From a virus, in the IMG/VR virus record IMGVR_UViG_3300009151_003179, positions 62,001-126,000 of that record: a stretch of DNA of 64,000 bases. The stretch is one strand, 5' to 3'. Made by a program: the position numbers and the translations under genes. Positions 15,175-23,893 of the stretch are shown here, piece after piece. The notes under the pieces are model-generated. The model had not been told where the DNA came from, made no database searches, and saw only the letters and a list, made by a program, of their open reading frames with translations. The first letter of the stretch is position 1; each line of letters starts with the position of its first letter.

Positions 15175-16851
15175 TTACTTACTTAATAAACGTCTAATAG
15201 TATCTAAGTCTTCTTGACCTTCTGTTACAGGTTTTTCTTTATCACTAAATTCAGCACGAATGTTTTGCATTGTTTTTTCACTGGCATGTTTTTGTCCTGC
15301 GGCACGTAGTTTATCCATACCTTTTTTACCGTACTTCTTAATACCAAAAGATGCTTGTAGTGCGCTTTCTTCAATATCATCTTCAATGATATCTGTATCA
15401 TCATTTGGTTTAGCCATGCTAGGTTTACCGTGCTGTGATCCTGCTGGTGCACCTACATCTTTTTGCATCTTTTTCAATAGTTCTTCATCACTGCCATGAC
15501 CCAATTTATCTAATACTTTACCGCCAACGGTCTTAACAGCATCTTTGACTTTATCAAACATACCTTCATCCACACCATTTAGTTGGCGTGCTACTTGCTT
15601 GACCCAACCACTAACATCACTTGACCCAATTTCTTCAACATCACCCACAAAGTCTGCAACATCGGCAATAGCAGCCAATACTTTATCAGGACCGTGCTTC
15701 AATAATTCAGGGTGTTGACGTATGATGCGGCGAGTTATTGCACTTACAACTGGATCATCAATATCGTCTTCCGATTCTTCTAAATCAAATGCTCTTAAAT
15801 TCTTAGCATCTGTTCTTACATTGTGTCCAAGTGTTTCAGCGCCAGGAGCTTCTGTTAAACTATCAGCCCATTCGCTTAACTCACCAACTTCTTTCATCTC
15901 TGCTACTTTCTTTTGTAGCTTGTTCAATATTGGCATTACACTTTCAATACGTGGGTCTAATGTCTCTTGCACAAACAACTCATTCAAATTGTTTTCTTCA
16001 GTTTCGTTTTCCATCAATGATGGTGTCCAGCTTTCAAAGTAAGTATTGTAACCACGATGACCAGTCATTCTACTTAATGTCTCACGTAAACCTTGATAGT
16101 GATTGATACCTTCATTCACTAGACGTTGTGCAGATTCATTGAACTGACCATTACGTGTAGCACGAACAAACGCACCCATCTTTTGATATTCTTCTACTAA
16201 ACTTGTAACGTGATTCCAACGTTCACCGTGTGGCTTATCACCTTCAGCAATTAGTCGACCATATACTCTAGCAACACCTGGCTTGATAGTTGGAGCTAAG
16301 AATCTTTCACCCTCTTGGTTCTCTAAAAAGATTTTAGCAATATTACGATAACGTTGCTCACCTTCTTCAATTTGGCGAGTGTGCTGTATTACAATCTTTA
16401 CATTTGGTACAGCATCGTTGTAGCTTGCTTTTTTACCCATTGGGTAATAACCTTCTGATATTCTTTCTTGCTTTTTCATATATTCCCTTTTTGCCATATC
16501 GTGTTTCAAATGGTCAACATTTTTTAACTCAAAACTCAATTGATATTTTTGTGAGAAACGTTTCAATTGATTTAATATTTTATACCAAGATTCATCTTCC
16601 CCATGACTTTCTTCTTTTTCACTACTTGCTACTTCATCGCTAAAATATATACATAACTTATGTAATCCATCAATAGAGATAGTTACTTTACCGTAATCTT
16701 CCCCGTCTTTGATGAAGTTGAATTGAAATACTTCTGCTTCCTCAGGAGTAGGAATTTCCTTACCTGAGGTATCAAGCATTGTAGGGTCAAACCCTTTACT
16801 GTGTAAAAGGTCAAATAATGAACGGTTTAATGATTCTGTGTTTTTTGGCAT
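15175..16851 (-). CDS. large head-region protein of unknown function
   Basis: 558 residues. It contains repeated Ile/Leu-x-Glu-Gly sites (ISEG near 134, LIAEG near 202, LVNEG near 245, VTEG near 543), as in substrates of T4 prohead protease. The region 135-260 ('GYYPMGKKASYND' and 'GERFLAPTIKPGVARVYGRLIAEG') looks like one conserved domain; the rest is charged and flexible, with acidic runs near 360 and 500. Between the terminase and the coiled-coil protein, it is probably packaged in or assembled with the head. A late-type promoter lies 4 nt before its ATG and no ribosome site is seen. Confidence 0.65.
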   Translation of the reverse strand: MPKNTESLNRSLFDLLHSKGFDPTMLDTSGKEIPTPEEAEVFQFNFIKDGEDYGKVTISIDGLHKLCIYFSDEVASSEKEESHGEDESWYKILNQLKRFSQKYQLSFELKNVDHLKHDMAKREYMKKQERISEGYYPMGKKASYNDAVPNVKIVIQHTRQIEEGEQRYRNIAKIFLENQEGERFLAPTIKPGVARVYGRLIAEGDKPHGERWNHVTSLVEEYQKMGAFVRATRNGQFNESAQRLVNEGINHYQGLRETLSRMTGHRGYNTYFESWTPSLMENETEENNLNELFVQETLDPRIESVMPILNKLQKKVAEMKEVGELSEWADSLTEAPGAETLGHNVRTDAKNLRAFDLEESEDDIDDPVVSAITRRIIRQHPELLKHGPDKVLAAIADVADFVGDVEEIGSSDVSGWVKQVARQLNGVDEGMFDKVKDAVKTVGGKVLDKLGHGSDEELLKKMQKDVGAPAGSQHGKPSMAKPNDDTDIIEDDIEESALQASFGIKKYGKKGMDKLRAAGQKHASEKTMQNIRAEFSDKEKPVTEGQEDLDTIRRLLSK

Positions 16852-16855
16852 AATG

Positions 16856-16863
16856 TATTTATC
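16856..16863 (-). promoter_or_regulatory. late-type promoter (GATAAATA)
   Basis: GATAAATAC ends 4 nt before the ATG at 16851. Too close for a leader, so it may serve a downstream start or be part of a conserved start context. Confidence 0.4.
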
Positions 16864-16872
16864 AAATATTGT

Positions 16873-18420
16873 TTAACCCAGTACCGCATAGAAGGGCAAT
16901 GGCATGATGACTTCATCATGGTCACGTATTTGGTTCTCTAAGTCAAAATGATAGTCACTTAATTGCTGTAGCATACGTGTCACTAACAAACTAGCCATAA
17001 TCAAGTCATCTGTATCACCAATTTTTGCGGCATAACTACCACCATGTGCAACAAATGCTTTTAATTCACTTATAAGACTACGACTATTTACGGTCATTTT
17101 CTTGCTTTCAACCAATGTTTTGAACTTAGCACAACTTGCTAATTTACTCTTATTAGTAGTATTGAATCCTCTACGTCCTTTACCTGCTTCACTGATAAAG
17201 ATACCCGGAATATTACTTTCCCCGTATTCATTTAATGAAATGATCGCGGCTTCACCAATTCCATTACATTCAATACTGTAATAGATGTTATTAGGTTCAT
17301 TGGTGCATTCTACTATATATTTGCTTATTTGTGCTAATAGTTTAATTTGGCTAGGGATATCTGTTTTATTGTGTTTCCACTCACCCACTTGAGTAGTAGT
17401 GTTTGCTTCAAATATTTGAATAGCAGATGGGTCGCCACCTGTACCAAGACTTGGATCCAATCCTATACAATATATATTACCTTTTGTTGGTTTTTGATAC
17501 CAACGAACTTGTCCTATACGACTTACGGGTTCTATACCTTCCATCATTAACAATGTGTTTGGATTAATCAATGTTTCATCCGCAATAATAAATTCGCAAC
17601 CAATTTCTCGATTGAAACGATCTTCACCTAACTGTGCTTTTATTTCATCAGCCCATTGTTGATCTCGTCCGGGTTGTTCACTCCAATGCGCTCTGTATGC
17701 TCTAAATCCATTAACTCCTACTTCAGTGGTGTTACCAAAATCATCTTCAGTCTTGTTAGCACCTTTCCAGATATAAGCAAACTGATCCTCATCACTGTTT
17801 GGTGTACTTGTAATAATAGCTTTACCACCAGTTGACAATGTTGGTGTAATAGCTGTCCAAAATTCTTTAGCTATACTTGGACGAACGAATGCAAACTCAT
17901 CTAAGTATAATAGTGTAATAGACATACCACGACCTGTATTTTCAGTAGTTGTTGCACTAACAATACGACTACCATTCTCAAAGTCTAATGAGCCTTTATT
18001 GTATGTAGTAACACCTGCTTTAATATGATCGGGGCAGTTTTCATATGCATAACGTATACGTTGCATAATCTCCTGAGCACCTGTATATTTGTGTGCCGCA
18101 ACTAAGATAGTACTGTCTGGAACAAACATTGCATACCAAAGTAAATATCCGGCGGCTGAAGTTGATTTACCACTCTGTCGAGGCATCAAACTAATACTAT
18201 AACGATAGTTGTGATATGTTTCAATCAATCGTTTTTGATAAGCCCAGGGGTGATATACCATACTACCCTTTGTAGGGTGTTGTATCATAAAGAAGTTATC
18301 CATAAAATATAGATAACCTGTATCTGGGTCACAGCATTTAATAAAATCCTGTAGTTCTTTATCAGTTTTAAAAACTGTTTTAGTGTACGGGTTCTTTACT
18401 AATGAAGGTGTATTACTCAT
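16873..18420 (-). CDS. 17: terminase large subunit (gp17-like)
   Basis: 515 residues (T4 gp17 610). Walker A MPRQSGKST at about 79-87, Walker B LLYLDE at 170-175, then the coupling 'STPN' motif near 205. The RNase H-like nuclease domain starts with CIGLDPSLG (Asp322), continues with 'YYSIECNGIG' near 385 and ends with an Asp pair in 'GDTDDLIMA' near 470. It pumps DNA into proheads and cuts the concatemer. It lacks the gp17 N-terminal extension. TATAAATA stands 6 nt before the ATG and there is no ribosome site, so the late mRNA may be leaderless. Confidence 0.95.
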   Translation of the reverse strand: MSNTPSLVKNPYTKTVFKTDKELQDFIKCCDPDTGYLYFMDNFFMIQHPTKGSMVYHPWAYQKRLIETYHNYRYSISLMPRQSGKSTSAAGYLLWYAMFVPDSTILVAAHKYTGAQEIMQRIRYAYENCPDHIKAGVTTYNKGSLDFENGSRIVSATTTENTGRGMSITLLYLDEFAFVRPSIAKEFWTAITPTLSTGGKAIITSTPNSDEDQFAYIWKGANKTEDDFGNTTEVGVNGFRAYRAHWSEQPGRDQQWADEIKAQLGEDRFNREIGCEFIIADETLINPNTLLMMEGIEPVSRIGQVRWYQKPTKGNIYCIGLDPSLGTGGDPSAIQIFEANTTTQVGEWKHNKTDIPSQIKLLAQISKYIVECTNEPNNIYYSIECNGIGEAAIISLNEYGESNIPGIFISEAGKGRRGFNTTNKSKLASCAKFKTLVESKKMTVNSRSLISELKAFVAHGGSYAAKIGDTDDLIMASLLVTRMLQQLSDYHFDLENQIRDHDEVIMPLPFYAVLG

Positions 18421-18426
18421 AGTGAG

Positions 18427-18434
18427 TATTTATA
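18427..18434 (-). promoter_or_regulatory. late promoter (TATAAATA) of the terminase gene
   Basis: Exact T4 late consensus, 6 nt before the terminase ATG. Confidence 0.65.
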
Positions 18435-18440
18435 TCCATA

Positions 18441-18463
18441 AAAAAACGGCTAAGCCGTTTTTT
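18441..18463. terminator. symmetrical rho-independent terminator
   Basis: AAAAAACGGC-TAA-GCCGTTTTTT, T-runs on both strands. It begins at the stop codon of the methyltransferase gene and ends just before the terminase late promoter. Confidence 0.9.
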
Positions 18464-19151
18464 ATTTAATATCTAACGGTCGTTGTTTTGTAGCTACAAT
18501 ACAGTAAAATACTTCTTTTGCATTATAATCTTCACCTTTTTCGTTTTTACCTTCTAGCGTGAATTCTAAATTGTTAAAGATATTAGCATCAAAGCCACAT
18601 CGTGACAGTAATGCTGCCAATTGATTTTGACCTAAAATACTATAATGATTTAGGTTCCATTCATGCTTACGGTCACAATCCGGAGCAGGAACTTCAATGT
18701 AAATCTTTGCACCTTGCTTTAATATACGATTGTATTCCATTAAACTAAAGATAGGATATGGACTATGTTCTAATGCATGGCGTAAGAAAATAAAATCAAC
18801 AGATTCATCATGGTATCCATCTTTTTGTGGTAAAAAACTTAAATCATACTTCTTGATAGTATGACCTTTATCTTCACAGATTTTAATATCACCCGGACTT
18901 AATGTTACTCCAGTAAGATTAGTATATCCACGTTCTTTCATACCATCTAGAAAATAACCAGGACCACAACCTAAATCTAAGATTTTACTATCTTTTGGTA
19001 AATTTAATGGATCAATGTATTGTTTAACAACTTGTGCGGTCAGACTCTCGTGTATCTGGCTGTTACCTTCGTCATATATGTGTGCTTGGTACAGGTATTC
19101 ATTGTAGAATTTAAGTTTTATGAGGTCTAGGGTGTTATTAATATCAATCAT
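18462..19151 (-). CDS. SAM-dependent methyltransferase (class I)
   Basis: 229 residues. SAM-binding motif I ILDLGCGPG at 57-65, motif II-like 'LTGVTLSPGDIKICEDKG', and a 'VDFIFLRHALEHSPYP' motif IV region. It is of the UbiE/methyltransf_11-23 type that acts on small molecules or sugars rather than DNA (no DPPY motif). In phages such enzymes often lie beside glycosylation genes. Good ribosome site AGGAATCTCA before the ATG. Closed by a strong terminator. Substrate unknown. Confidence 0.8.
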   Translation of the reverse strand: MIDINNTLDLIKLKFYNEYLYQAHIYDEGNSQIHESLTAQVVKQYIDPLNLPKDSKILDLGCGPGYFLDGMKERGYTNLTGVTLSPGDIKICEDKGHTIKKYDLSFLPQKDGYHDESVDFIFLRHALEHSPYPIFSLMEYNRILKQGAKIYIEVPAPDCDRKHEWNLNHYSILGQNQLAALLSRCGFDANIFNNLEFTLEGKNEKGEDYNAKEVFYCIVATKQRPLDIK

Positions 19152-19203
19152 TGAGATTCCTGTAATTTGATATAATTACTTATTCTCAATATAGGTGATG
19201 AAA

Positions 19204-19578
19204 TTATTTTCTTTTGTAACCTTTAAAAGGTTTAACCAAACTTGTAGTATTAGTGTCATCTGGTTCTTGTGATTTACTATAGGGTACAACATTTTTTTTA
19301 TCTGTAGGTATAGTTTTAGTAGCTGAAACAAACATATTATGTTCTTCTTCAGTATATGGATGAACAGTGTTATATTTTTCAGCAAAACTGGCATTATCCA
19401 TTTCTACTGCATCTTTACTTTTACCATCAGCCATGCTCATAGCCATCATTAAACGGTTTAAATGATATATGCGGTCATAACCGCCTATATCACGGCTTTT
19501 AGAAACACCAGGGGTAGCTTGACTATGATGGTGATGCATTTTGCCTTCACCTTCAGTTACAAATTCAGTTGCTCTCAT
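19204..19578 (-). CDS. probable internal head protein with cleavable N-terminus
   Basis: 124 residues. Starts MRATEFVTEGEG: Val-x-Glu before Gly is close to the T4 prohead protease site, and the spacing (residue 9) is like that of T4 internal proteins IPI-IPIII. It has a native HHHH stretch, a helical middle, and ends KPFKGYKRK, the same basic tail as the next protein. Starts within the stop of 19575-19970 (ATGA). Packaged internal protein is inferred. Confidence 0.6.
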   Translation of the reverse strand: MRATEFVTEGEGKMHHHHSQATPGVSKSRDIGGYDRIYHLNRLMMAMSMADGKSKDAVEMDNASFAEKYNTVHPYTEEEHNMFVSATKTIPTDKKNVVPYSKSQEPDDTNTTSLVKPFKGYKRK

Positions 19579-19970
19579 TTTCTTTTATATCCCTTAAATC
19601 CTTTAATCGGGCTTATTTTATCTACATCAGGTGCTTCTTCGCTAGCCATTGAACCAATTTGTTTTGCGTCACTAGGTGGCATACCCATAGAACGTAATGC
19701 ATCATGTATGTAATCTGCTACATGAGGATCATAACTTACTATGATTTCATTTTCACCAAATATTGATTCTTTACCATCAAATTCAGGGACACCATCTTTA
19801 GCACGTTGTTGAGCTCCTTTAGCACCTGCAATTGCTACACCAAAGCGATATTGTAAATAAGGGTCTTGGTTCTTAAGTGCAGGAATTTTAAAAGCACCGG
19901 GTAATGCCAATCCTACATCACGTGTGATTGATCCTGTTTTACCTTCACTGATAAATTCTTTTGCTCTCAT
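19575..19970 (-). CDS. probable internal head protein with cleavable N-terminus
   Basis: 131 residues. Starts MRAKEFISEGK: Ile-Ser-Glu before Gly fits gp21 cleavage well. Ends IKGFKGYKRK. Between the two shared ends its core (residues 12-115) is unrelated to the downstream partner. The two are translationally coupled. In T4, internal proteins are injected with the DNA and can block host defences, so an unlike core is expected. Function inferred from ends only. Confidence 0.6.
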   Translation of the reverse strand: MRAKEFISEGKTGSITRDVGLALPGAFKIPALKNQDPYLQYRFGVAIAGAKGAQQRAKDGVPEFDGKESIFGENEIIVSYDPHVADYIHDALRSMGMPPSDAKQIGSMASEEAPDVDKISPIKGFKGYKRK

Positions 19971-19971
19971 A

Positions 19972-20550
19972 TTAAATACTACTGTTAAAAGTCACTTGAG
20001 ATGCAATAAAATGTGTTATATTTGCATTGGCAATTGGATTAGCTAGAATTCTGATATTTCCACCATTTACATCCATGTTATAGTTAGAAACTGCACTACC
20101 TGAAAAGGTTAGTCCATACCCGGTAAACTTGACAGATGCGTTACTATTTGTAATCTGTGCTGATATTGTAATGTCTTGGCTATCACTATTGGCTGGATTA
20201 CTTGAACGAATTTGAAATACACCCTGTGTAAATGCATTAGCTGGATATTCATAGATAACTTGGTTAGCTGTTAATCCAGTAGTATATGTTGAATTTGTGT
20301 TGACTGTTGTGAGAAATAAATTACTAAAGTTATTATTAATCTTACTAAACGCTGTACGTAATGGATCACCTAATCCGTCATTAGGAGTGGCTCCAATATT
20401 AATATATTCTTGTGAACCGTAAGGTCCTTCACTGCTAACAAATGATAAGGTGTCAACTACTGGAATGGCTTCAACAACAACAGGTGTATTGACAATAGGT
20501 TCTGGAGTCTCTTTTGGTATCTTGCTTGCTTTGATAACTTTTTGTGTCAT
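19972..20550 (-). CDS. putative virion/tail fibre protein
   Basis: 192 residues. After a Pro/Val-rich N-terminus comes 'INIGATPNDGLGDPLRTAFSKINNNFSNLF', a motif I know from short structural proteins of marine and freshwater T4-like phages, then a beta-rich Asn/Thr/Ser C-terminus. Late-type promoter and ribosome site AGGAATT upstream. Likely a fibre or decoration component. Confidence 0.65.
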   Translation of the reverse strand: MTQKVIKASKIPKETPEPIVNTPVVVEAIPVVDTLSFVSSEGPYGSQEYINIGATPNDGLGDPLRTAFSKINNNFSNLFLTTVNTNSTYTTGLTANQVIYEYPANAFTQGVFQIRSSNPANSDSQDITISAQITNSNASVKFTGYGLTFSGSAVSNYNMDVNGGNIRILANPIANANITHFIASQVTFNSSI

Positions 20551-20571
20551 TATAATTCCTAGACTATAATG

Positions 20572-20579
20572 TATTTATC
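20572..20579 (-). promoter_or_regulatory. late-type promoter (GATAAATA)
   Basis: GATAAATAC 22 bp before the ATG of the putative fibre protein at 20550, overlapping the stop of the lipoprotein gene upstream. Confidence 0.5.
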
Positions 20580-20838
20580 AAAGGCCAAGCCAATTCTTCT
20601 TTGGGGCTTCAATAACTATAGGGGTTTTGCTACGTTGTATCTCTTGTAAAGCACGTATTGCTTCCATTTTAACTTGATTATCTGAACTCTTTGTCAAGTC
20701 AATCAGTACACTAATACGTGCGGCTTCGCTCATTGTAGCATCTCTGCTGATAGCTTTCTGTGCTTCTAAGTATAACTCAAAATCATTGTTAGTGGCGCAA
20801 CCAGCTAATAATACACTCAATAATATAAAATACTTCAT
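20578..20838 (-). CDS. small lipoprotein
   Basis: 86 residues. Signal 'MKYFILLSVLLAGC' with lipobox LAGC, so it is lipidated at Cys14. The mature part is helical ('LYLEAQKAISRDATMSEAARISVLIDLTKSSDN'). Follows the spanin-like pair in the same operon. It may belong to the lysis group or be an envelope protein of another role. Confidence 0.7.
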   Translation of the reverse strand: MKYFILLSVLLAGCATNNDFELYLEAQKAISRDATMSEAARISVLIDLTKSSDNQVKMEAIRALQEIQRSKTPIVIEAPKKNWLGL

Positions 20839-20847
20839 AATATGCTA

Positions 20848-21108
20848 TTATTTTACACTATCAAATATCTTTTTCTGTTCGTTATACCAATCTTGCCATC
20901 CATCTACTTTAGTTGAACATTCGTAGTATAGTGAATAGTTCTGTACAATTACTTTCAACATGTCTGTAATTGCTACTTTATCACCTTCAATCTTTTTAAG
21001 ACTTTCGCATTTCTTCATCAATTCGGGGGTAGCATTGGGAAACTTTTGTTTAACTGGAACAACGGTTGAGCATCCAGCTAATAATAATACTATTAGAAGA
21101 TACTTCAT
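20848..21108 (-). CDS. outer-membrane spanin-like lipoprotein (Rz1-like)
   Basis: 86 residues. Signal 'MKYLLIVLLLAGC' with lipobox LAGC. The mature part has 'VPVKQKFPNATPELMKKC', 'VVQNYSLYYEC' and 'WQDWYNEQKKIF', a pattern typical of o-spanin-like lipoproteins of T4-like phages. Its ATG overlaps the stop of the coiled-coil membrane gene upstream. Together they would fuse the inner and outer membrane at the end of lysis. No holin or endolysin is visible in the window. Confidence 0.65.
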   Translation of the reverse strand: MKYLLIVLLLAGCSTVVPVKQKFPNATPELMKKCESLKKIEGDKVAITDMLKVIVQNYSLYYECSTKVDGWQDWYNEQKKIFDSVK

Positions 21109-21557
21109 TTCTTATCTCCCATGCTAGCGGCTTTATTTAATGTATCAATTACATCTTTAGGTACTGGGCAGTTTTCAATGTACTTGATAACTTCTTCTTT
21201 TTTGATTACTTCTTTATCAATGTATTGGATAATGTCTTTACCCTTTTCACGGATAACCTTAGTCTTTTCTACTATTTTTTCTTGTATCTCTATGTTCTTA
21301 TTAGCTGATTGTGCTTCAGCTTGAGCCATTTTAGCTTCCATCTCTTTGACTTTAAGTTCCCACTCTTTATAGTCGGCTAATCCACCCTCAAGGTATACAG
21401 CAAATACAAGTACAATAATGCTACATATTTGTATAGCAAATTGATATGTTTTGACAAAAGGAATGAATCCTAGGACGAATCCTGCTATTGTGCCCAAAAT
21501 ACCTAATATAAATATTATATGTATTGCGGCGTCGGGTAGTAATGATAGGATAAACAT
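21105..21557 (-). CDS. inner-membrane spanin-like coiled-coil protein (Rz-like)
   Basis: 150 residues. Two hydrophobic segments (about 10-35 and 38-58) are followed by a charged coiled coil (65-125) and a 'CPVPKDVIDTLNKAA' end, a common close in Rz-like proteins. A canonical i-spanin has one segment, so topology is uncertain. The late promoter TATAAATA lies 8 nt before the ATG with no ribosome site. Coupled to the Rz1-like lipoprotein downstream. Confidence 0.6.
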   Translation of the reverse strand: MFILSLLPDAAIHIIFILGILGTIAGFVLGFIPFVKTYQFAIQICSIIVLVFAVYLEGGLADYKEWELKVKEMEAKMAQAEAQSANKNIEIQEKIVEKTKVIREKGKDIIQYIDKEVIKKEEVIKYIENCPVPKDVIDTLNKAASMGDKK

Positions 21558-21565
21558 AGTATTCT

Positions 21566-21573
21566 TATTTATA
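21566..21573 (-). promoter_or_regulatory. late promoter (TATAAATA) of the spanin-like operon
   Basis: Exact late consensus, 8 nt before ATG 21557. Confidence 0.6.
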
Positions 21574-21575
21574 CT

Positions 21576-22643
21576 TTAGAAAAACAATTTTACTTTATCC
21601 GCTATATATTCTACTTCTTGATCGGTTAACTCAGGATACATGGGCAAACTTAATACTCCCCTACTTAACATTACGCTTATAGCCATTAAATCAGGTCTAC
21701 TAATATTCCTATCTTGTGCTAACGGTAAATCACCTAGTACATATTCATAATGAATCTTGCTATCTATTCCATGTTCTTTTAGATGTGACTGTAATCTATT
21801 TCTATCATCCATATACATTACAAACTTCTGATGTGCGTGCGGGTCCTTTGTATCAGATAAACAACGTAATGGTAGTTCTTTAAACTTATCACACCAATAC
21901 TTAGCTATTTCACTTCTACGATTCTGCCATTCATCTATGTACTTTGCTCTAACTAATATCTGAGCACAATCTTGTTCACTCATTTTACTATTAGTGCCTA
22001 CATCATGGAATGCAGGCTTATTGTTATCTCTATATGTTGATGCAAACAAATATAAATGTTCATCATTCGTTACAATAGCACCACCATTACCTGAACTAGG
22101 TAAGTTCTTTGTAGGATCAAAGCTGATAGACATACCACTACCTACATCCCCATTACACACTAACCAATGTTGTGCTCCATCTACAATTACTGCATTTGCG
22201 CTAGCATACCCTGCAATAGGCCATGGCTTACGACCACCATATCCCATGACACACGTATATCCTTTTAAACTATTCTCTACTTCAATGACACCGTTCTTGT
22301 CTGTATCAACTAAGTCTACATCCCATCCCGCACTTAATAATGAATTTAGTGTTGCTGGGTAAGTTAAGTTAGGTATACGAATCTTAGGATTATTTTTGAA
22401 TGTTTCTAAATGTTTATGTTTCTTATACCTAGCAATAATCTCTAATGCTTGTGTACCACTATGAACTGTGATAGCATATTGTGTTTTAGTACGATTCTTA
22501 AGCCATTCTTCAAACGAACGTGTATAATGCCCACTCACAAGCTGTCCGTCTTTAAGGGCACGGTCTGTGGCATCTAATAACTCATCTCTTAGATTACCGT
22601 ACTGTCTTTTTAGACCAAAATGTGCTATTACTAAGCCACTCAT
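21576..22643 (-). CDS. DegT/DnrJ/EryC1-family PLP aminotransferase
   Basis: 355 residues from ATG 22643; a TTG 12 nt upstream is possible but sits too near GAAGGA. The fold-type I family is seen from 'GHYTRSFEEWLKNRTKTQYAITVHSGTQAL', the DG pair in 'VIVDGAQHW', and the PLP lysine in 'SFDPTKNLPSSGNGGAI'. Such enzymes aminate nucleotide-linked keto-sugars. It overlaps the epimerase gene by about 50 nt, so the two act as a pair. Likely role: an amino sugar for host LPS change or for virion or DNA decoration. Confidence 0.85.
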   Translation of the reverse strand: MSGLVIAHFGLKRQYGNLRDELLDATDRALKDGQLVSGHYTRSFEEWLKNRTKTQYAITVHSGTQALEIIARYKKHKHLETFKNNPKIRIPNLTYPATLNSLLSAGWDVDLVDTDKNGVIEVENSLKGYTCVMGYGGRKPWPIAGYASANAVIVDGAQHWLVCNGDVGSGMSISFDPTKNLPSSGNGGAIVTNDEHLYLFASTYRDNNKPAFHDVGTNSKMSEQDCAQILVRAKYIDEWQNRRSEIAKYWCDKFKELPLRCLSDTKDPHAHQKFVMYMDDRNRLQSHLKEHGIDSKIHYEYVLGDLPLAQDRNISRPDLMAISVMLSRGVLSLPMYPELTDQEVEYIADKVKLFF

Positions 22644-23571
22644 AATATTTTTCAAATCCTTCTTCTACATCAGTTTTAGGATCATATCCAAAGTCTTTGC
22701 GAGCGGCATCAATGTTCAATGCCCCACGACTTGGAAAATCTTTATCTTTATCTTTAACTACTAATGTTCCACCACCTGCTAGTTTCAATGCTAATTGTGC
22801 GGCTTCTAACAATGTACGACTGTGGCTCTTAGTAATGTTATATGTCTTGTTCTCTGTGTTATCACTTAATGCGGCTGCAACAATTCCATCTGCGGCATCT
22901 TCAACATAGGTAAAGTCTAATGTTTCATTAGCACCATTTACATTCAATGTACCGCCACGCATTGCAGTTAACATAAACTTAGCGATAACACGATCCTCAA
23001 CATCTAGTGGTCCATATACAGCACTTGGACGAATGATAGTATGAACAAGATTGGTCTTGCGTGTGTAATCTTTGACTAACCATTCACCTGCAAGTTTCAT
23101 AATACCATATTGTCCTTGTGGTTTACAGATAGCATCTTCTGTTACATCGTCAGTAAAGTCACCATACACCATTGAACTACTGATATAAATGAATTTACGT
23201 ACATCATACTTATCGCTAGCTTCCAGCAAGTTGAGCAACCCTTCACTCATAACACGACTTCCCCAAGCGGGATTACTATTAACTACTTTTTGTCTTGGGA
23301 AGCTAGCCATGTGAATTACAATCTCTGGTTGCTCTACATTGAATATGTGGTCAACTGATTTAGCATCACAAATGTCTCTATCGTAGATATAACTATCTAC
23401 TGCTATTTTCTTTCTACGTTCAGTCATCAAATAATTAATTTCATCTTGTGGGATTATACCATAGTTTGTTTTAGTATCCATGATAGATACTAGATGACCC
23501 TTGTCTTGCAATCGTTTAACTACATTGTGTCCAATGAGTCCCAATCCTCCCGTTACTAATATATTACTCAT
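22594..23571 (-). CDS. NAD-dependent sugar epimerase/dehydratase
   Basis: 325 residues. Extended SDR: glycine motif TGGLGLIG near 7-14, 'DRDICDA' after the third strand, active-site Ser near 'ISSSMVYG' and YGIMK (Tyr-x3-Lys). C-terminal 'GYDPKTDVEEGFEKYYEW' is typical. It acts on nucleotide-sugars; the exact sugar cannot be told. Translationally linked to the aminotransferase. Confidence 0.85.
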   Translation of the reverse strand: MSNILVTGGLGLIGHNVVKRLQDKGHLVSIMDTKTNYGIIPQDEINYLMTERRKKIAVDSYIYDRDICDAKSVDHIFNVEQPEIVIHMASFPRQKVVNSNPAWGSRVMSEGLLNLLEASDKYDVRKFIYISSSMVYGDFTDDVTEDAICKPQGQYGIMKLAGEWLVKDYTRKTNLVHTIIRPSAVYGPLDVEDRVIAKFMLTAMRGGTLNVNGANETLDFTYVEDAADGIVAAALSDNTENKTYNITKSHSRTLLEAAQLALKLAGGGTLVVKDKDKDFPSRGALNIDAARKDFGYDPKTDVEEGFEKYYEWLSNSTFWSKKTVR

Positions 23572-23893
23572 ATTTTAACTTCCAAAATGTTAATTGTTTA
23601 TGTGTTAGATATGCTCTAATTTGATATATGTGACCATAACTGTATAGGTCATGGTTACGATGCCAACTAGGTATAGGATTAGAGTTTTCCATTATCCACT
23701 TACCTTGTTCTGTTTGTTGCCATTCATATATAGGTTGTGCCACCATTAAATCAGGATCTTCAACATCACCCATTCTAATAGTATGAACTACTTGAGTGAT
23801 AGATACTGATTCTTCACCTGTATCAGATATTTGTACCTGATACTTAGGTCTAAGTTCAATATCAGACTGCCATTGTTGCTTTGATAGGGCCAT
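23564..23893 (-). CDS. hypothetical protein, possible distant LRW-type ending
   Basis: 109 residues. Ends 'HKQLTFWKLKYE', close to the F-x-L-K/R-W endings of the small early family. Two Trp/His-rich stretches. It overlaps thyA by 32 nt at its start and the epimerase by 8 nt at its end. Function unknown. Confidence 0.55.
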   Translation of the reverse strand: MALSKQQWQSDIELRPKYQVQISDTGEESVSITQVVHTIRMGDVEDPDLMVAQPIYEWQQTEQGKWIMENSNPIPSWHRNHDLYSYGHIYQIRAYLTHKQLTFWKLKYE

